NCBI GenBank assembly: GCA_905203995.1 | Contig: CAJKXZ010000021.1 | Span: 1 to 9,210, forward strand | From: an uncultured Methanomassiliicoccus sp. | GTDB lineage: Archaea > Thermoplasmatota > Thermoplasmata > Methanomassiliicoccales > Methanomassiliicoccaceae | Direction: 5' to 3' | Length of the DNA: 9,210 bases | Part shown: positions 6,976 through 9,210 of the stretch, piece by piece | Layout of the letters: every line of letters starts with the position of its first letter | Numbering within the stretch: the first letter of the stretch is position 1 | The notes under the pieces: generated by a model | The model's input: only the letters and a program-made list of their open reading frames with translations | Databases searched by the model: none | What the model was told of the DNA's origin: nothing | Program-made: the position numbers and the translations under genes

Positions 6976-7536
6976 CTACCGCGGCAGATGAACTTCTTTT
7001 CCGTGGCCAGGAATTACACATTTTGCCTGTGAAAGAATTTTTTGCATGCTGGTGATAGCCATTTCACGATCAATGCAGATGCCGGGGGGAAGATTTTTGC
7101 TAATGTTTTCAGCAGTCGGGATGGCGTCACCAGCGATGATGCATTGTTCATTTTCAACATAGATGCTGATAGAACCAGCAGTGTGACCAGGGGTGTGCAG
7201 TATACGAATGCCTGCAGACAATAACTCATCATCAGTTACCGGGCAATGGGCCAGAGCTAAGTTCTCCAAGGGGTGAGCCAGTATTTTGGCTTGCGGGAAT
7301 AAGTCGAGATTAGCCATGTGATCTGCATGAGTGTGAGTTAGAACTACCATATCGACACGGTGGCGGTCGATGCCCTTTTGCTCCAGACTCTCTATCAGTC
7401 GGTGACGATATTCCTTGGAAGAAGTATCTACAATGATCACCAAATCATCCTGAATGATAGCTGTAACTGTCGAATGGGCTTCACGAAGTACGCCGTTTTC
7501 CTTTCTCAAGTAGCCTTCGACTAAGATTTCAATCAT
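6976..7536 (-). CDS. MBL-fold metallo-hydrolase, MBLAC1-like
   Basis: This compact 186-residue metallo-beta-lactamase-fold enzyme carries the full metal set: THTHADH (H68, H70, D72, H73), H118 in TPGHTAGS, D137 in AGDAIP and H178 in PGHGKE. An upstream strand IIVDTSS (D37) is also typical. The N-terminal LVEGY and the short length resemble the MBLAC1-type and COG0491 glyoxalase II-like hydrolases. The thioester, ester or phosphodiester substrate cannot be told from sequence. No signal peptide or membrane helix is present, so it is cytoplasmic. The ATG overlaps the rhomboid stop as ATGA (7533-7536), with GGAAGA a few bases before it as a weak SD, indicating coupled translation with the protease. 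Confidence 0.93.
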   Translation of the reverse strand: MIEILVEGYLRKENGVLREAHSTVTAIIQDDLVIIVDTSSKEYRHRLIESLEQKGIDRHRVDMVVLTHTHADHMANLDLFPQAKILAHPLENLALAHCPVTDDELLSAGIRILHTPGHTAGSISIYVENEQCIIAGDAIPTAENISKNLPPGICIDREMAITSMQKILSQAKCVIPGHGKEVHLPR

Positions 7537-8399
7537 CTTATCTTCCTGGAATACCCGCAGTTACACTTAAGGGAGTTTTTGCTCCACTGCATCATGCTGC
7601 CACAGTTAGGACAAGGCGTATTTTCTGCAAAATATTCCCGCCAGGCTTTTTGAATGTCGGGGTTAGTTTCATCTCTTAAGGCGGCAATTGCTTCTCGCTG
7701 ATGATCATTGGTTGCAATTTCTTCTAAGGATTTTACAGAGGGTGCGGTTTCCGGATGCTCTGTTCTGACTGATCTGTAAATCAGCAGACCAATGACTAAA
7801 CCCGCTAAAAATCCTCCCAGATGTGCCTGCCAGGCTGTGGCAGGGCTAGACATTGCAAGAATTACATCAAAGAAGAACCAGGCGGCAGTAACGGCCCAGA
7901 CTGGCACGTTGGGCATGACGATAAAGCCTAACACCATAGTGATTTTGTCGCGAGGGTAATTTACCAGGAAGGTACCGATAATTCCCGAAATAGCTCCTGA
8001 AGCTCCCAGCAGGTAGTAAATCACTGCGTCATTCCAGACCATTGCACTGAAGACTAAAGTAGCTACAATACCTGAGATGAAATAAGCAGCAGCAAACTTT
8101 GCCTTACCAATCCGCTGTTCCAATGCCGGCCCTAGAAGAATGAGGAAAAGCATGTTTCCTAACAGATGGAAGATTGAAGAATGTGCGAACATGCTTGTGA
8201 TTATGGTGTAAAGATTTTCCCCCGTCTGTAGATAAATGGGGCTGAAGGAGAGTGCGTTGGATGATGGCCAGAAAATCTGGACAATAAAGATAACCATATT
8301 GCACAAGACCAAGAGGATTGAAAGGTCAAATCGCTTAAAAGAAGCAAGTACCATAAACACAATGATGATGCCTATAGCAATGCCGGCTAATGCTTCCAC
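7533..8399 (-). CDS. Rhomboid-family intramembrane serine protease with C-terminal zinc ribbon
   Basis: The 288-residue protein has an extra N-terminal helix (about 2-20) and then the six-helix rhomboid core. Visible signatures are HLLGN (H78, N82) in the oxyanion helix, GASGA with catalytic S134, and AHLGG with catalytic H193. A cytoplasmic tail follows from about 210 and ends in a small zinc-binding module: C263-PN-C266 and C279-N-C281. The tail also has a helical segment (SLEEIATNDHQREAIAALRDE). Rhomboids cut transmembrane segments of substrate proteins in the plane of the membrane. The start is a GTG at 8397-8399 with AGGT about 6 nt upstream; the next in-frame ATG (residue 16) would remove most of the first helix. 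It is the first gene of a two-gene unit with the MBL hydrolase and is divergent from the tRNA gene, 110 bp away. Confidence 0.94.
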   Translation of the reverse strand: MEALAGIAIGIIIVFMVLASFKRFDLSILLVLCNMVIFIVQIFWPSSNALSFSPIYLQTGENLYTIITSMFAHSSIFHLLGNMLFLILLGPALEQRIGKAKFAAAYFISGIVATLVFSAMVWNDAVIYYLLGASGAISGIIGTFLVNYPRDKITMVLGFIVMPNVPVWAVTAAWFFFDVILAMSSPATAWQAHLGGFLAGLVIGLLIYRSVRTEHPETAPSVKSLEEIATNDHQREAIAALRDETNPDIQKAWREYFAENTPCPNCGSMMQWSKNSLKCNCGYSRKIR

Positions 8400-8458
8400 A
8401 AGTAACCTATTCTGATTTCAGTTTTTGTTACTTTCGCTTCAAGTTGTGATTTTTAGAT
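8400..8458 (-). promoter_or_regulatory. Probable promoter and ribosome site of the rhomboid-MBL unit
   Basis: The minus strand reads ATAGGTTACTT just before the GTG, giving an AGGT ribosome site. A weak A/T box (TCTAAAAAT, about 8449-8457) would place the transcript start near 8426. The box is far from consensus, so its exact position is uncertain. Confidence 0.3.
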
Positions 8459-8473
8459 GCAAAAGAAGGCAAA

Positions 8474-8484
8474 GGTTAATAAGG
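8474..8484 (+). promoter_or_regulatory. TATA box of tRNA-Phe
   Basis: TTAATAA within 8474-8484 is preceded by a purine-rich stretch (AAAAGAAGGCAAAGG) that could serve as the TFB-binding element. The box is centred about 31 bp before the first tRNA base, so transcription would start a few bases upstream of the mature 5' end, as is usual in archaea. Confidence 0.5.
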
Positions 8485-8509
8485 AATTGTTAATTACTCT
8501 CGCTATAAA

Positions 8510-8582
8510 GCCGCAGTAACTCAGCTGGGAGAGTGCAAGACTGAAGATCTTGAAGTCGCTGGTTCGAGCCCGGCCTGCGGCA
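8510..8582 (+). tRNA. tRNA-Phe (anticodon GAA)
   Basis: All four arms fold. The acceptor GCCGCAG (8510-8516) pairs perfectly with CTGCGGC (8575-8581), with discriminator A at 8582. The D stem is ACTC/GAGT (8519-8522, 8531-8534) with loop AGCTGGGA. The anticodon stem is CAAGA/TCTTG (8536-8540, 8548-8552) with loop CTGAAGA, so the anticodon is GAA at 8543-8545. The T stem is GCTGG/CCGGC (8558-8562, 8570-8574) with loop TTCGAGC. There is no intron and no encoded CCA, which must be added after transcription. One unusual point is the A10-U25 pair where G10 is the norm. Confidence 0.97.
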
Positions 8583-8583
8583 C

Positions 8584-8596
8584 TCTTTGTTTTTCT
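8584..8596 (+). terminator. T-rich terminator after tRNA-Phe
   Basis: TCTTTGTTTTTCT begins 2 nt after the tRNA. Archaeal RNA polymerase stops at such U-tracts without needing a hairpin. Further T-runs at 8629-8634 and 8648-8654 could act as back-ups. Confidence 0.55.
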
Positions 8597-8716
8597 ATGA
8601 CCTCATCTTAAAAACGGTAGTGTTTTGATTTTTTCGTAGCTCTTTGCTTTTTTTCTTTTGCTGAGAGTTTTCTGTGTTTTAGTAGGTAGTCTATGCTTAG
8701 GCATTTTGTCACCGTG
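8597..8716. other. Intergenic stretch, no gene seen
   Basis: This A/T-rich sequence between the tRNA terminator and the second palindromic element has T-runs on the plus strand and no open frame of useful length. Confidence 0.5.
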
Positions 8717-8777
8717 TATCGCGCGCAGAGGAACATTAACGCTAATTCCTCTGCGCTTAATCGTTAAGAGGAATAAG
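8717..8777 (-). repeat. 61-bp palindromic element, copy 2 (inverted)
   Basis: Read on the minus strand this copy matches 15-75 at 55 of 61 positions. The 11-bp stem (8723-8733 with 8746-8756) is identical in both, while the loop (8734-8745, CATTAACGCTAA) differs at two bases from the complement of copy 1. Keeping the stem while the flanks drift suggests selection on the palindrome. A further small palindrome CTTAA-TCG-TTAAG (8756-8768) adjoins it and is absent from copy 1. Confidence 0.8.
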
Positions 8778-8778
8778 G

Positions 8779-9206
8779 TTGTTTGAGTGGTGGTGATTTT
8801 GAAAAATTTTGATTTTGAGTTGGTTTTGATATTATCGCATTTTGAATTGAATTCTGATTGATTATGATGTGATGTTTTTGATTTTGATGTTTTGTTTGTT
8901 ATTTGTTGTTAATTTATTTATTATTTGTAAGTGATTTCAGGTTCAATTTTAAGTGTTGATGTTTTGTTGTTTTTAATCGATCTGGATGTTGTTTCTGATG
9001 ATTTTGAGTTGTCTGGATATGATGTTTCTGAGGATTTTGAGTTGTCTGGATGTTGTTTTTGTTTGTTGTATTCTTGTTTTCGATTACTTGTTTCTTCTTG
9101 CTTTTACTTTTGTGTTTGTGTTTTGTCTGTTGCTTCTTTGATCTTTTCGTTTTCATTGTTTGAATTGCAAAATTCTGTTTTGCTGTTCTTTGTTGAAGTT
9201 TCTTTG
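8779..9206. repeat. T/G-rich low-complexity tract without a convincing gene
   Basis: About 430 bases are dominated by T and G on the plus strand, with very little C and few A, unlike all genes in the window. The octamer GATTTTGA occurs five times (8795, 8811, 8880, 9000, 9033), and its 12-base extension GATTTTGAGTTG three times (8811, 9000, 9033). Short frames exist on both strands (plus 8931-9209 from a GTG; minus 8914-9156), but their products are compositional: Phe/Leu/Ser/Val/Cys-rich on one strand, Lys/Gln/Asn/His/Thr-rich on the other. Neither has an SD or a recognisable domain. It may be a decayed gene or structural DNA. Confidence 0.6.
8985..9050 (+). repeat. Tandem 33-bp repeat, two units
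   Basis: Units 8985-9017 and 9018-9050 are identical at 30 of 33 positions and share the end GATTTTGAGTTGTCTGGA. The 14-mer TCTGGATGTTGTTT occurs at both edges (8981-8994 and 9045-9058). The 33-bp length would keep an 11-residue phase if translated (DFELSG on the plus strand, IQTTQN on the minus strand), but no gene is convincing here. Confidence 0.75.
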
Positions 9207-9210
9207 TAAG

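Noticed and set aside
15..8777. The inverted 61-bp copies as terminal repeats of one large transposon
   Set aside because: The genes between are chromosomal-type functions with no transposase, integrase or cargo pattern. Both copies are self-palindromic units, and sequence matching stops at 15 and 75 without visible target-site duplication.
8996..9031. C/D-box guide RNA suggested by TGATGA (8996) and CTGA (9028)
   Set aside because: The boxes are too close for the usual C-D'-C'-D spacing. Such short strings are expected often in a T/G-rich TGAT-containing tract.
8985..9050. The two 33-bp units as the start of a CRISPR array
   Set aside because: The units are directly adjacent with no spacer between them, and no cas gene is present in the window.
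8914..9156. Minus-strand open frame giving a Lys/Gln/Asn/His-rich 80-residue product
   Set aside because: The composition simply mirrors the T/G bias of the opposite strand. I see no ribosome site, promoter or domain, and the repeats are explained at the DNA level.
8931..9209. Plus-strand frame from GTG with Phe/Leu/Cys-rich 92-residue product
   Set aside because: A stop lies immediately before the GTG and no SD is present. The residues reflect T-rich codons, and hydrophobicity follows from composition rather than a membrane-helix pattern.

Overview
The window looks like ordinary archaeal chromosome. A tRNA-Phe(GAA) gene has an archaeal-type body and no encoded CCA. Several genes are preceded by TATA-like boxes about 27 nt upstream of the expected transcript start, and at least one gene looks leaderless. 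One start codon carries a Shine-Dalgarno GGTGAT that matches the archaeal 16S 3' end. Base composition is moderate. A thermoplasmatal or methanogen-related euryarchaeote would fit, but the sequence alone does not fix the lineage.

Layout: positions 1-307 hold a palindromic repeat and a probable promoter region. A plus-strand gene (308-1741) encodes a NYN-domain ribonuclease-like protein with three OST-HTH/LOTUS domains. It converges, with 5 bp between stops, on a run of seven minus-strand genes read from 8399 down to 1747. In order of transcription these are a rhomboid protease with a C-terminal zinc ribbon, an MBL-fold hydrolase (ATGA overlap), a membrane-anchored secreted protein, an aldo/keto reductase, a TPR + Lhr-type SF2 helicase, a TPR protein (ATGA overlap) and a four-helix membrane protein. 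The plus-strand tRNA-Phe gene (8510-8582) is divergent from the rhomboid gene. The last ~620 bases contain no convincing gene and become strikingly T/G-rich, with short internal repeats.

The genes fall into probable units: rhomboid-MBL (translationally coupled), the secreted protein with its own TATA box, the aldo/keto reductase with its own leaderless-type promoter, and helicase-TPR protein-membrane protein. The NYN-LOTUS protein and the TPR-helicase pair both point to RNA or DNA processing, but a shared function is only inference.

The least expected structure is a 61-bp sequence at 15-75 whose reverse complement recurs at 8717-8777 with 55 of 61 positions identical. Each copy contains a perfect 11-bp stem with a 12-base loop. 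The two copies bracket every gene in the window. I see no transposase, integrase, CRISPR array or known defence operon.
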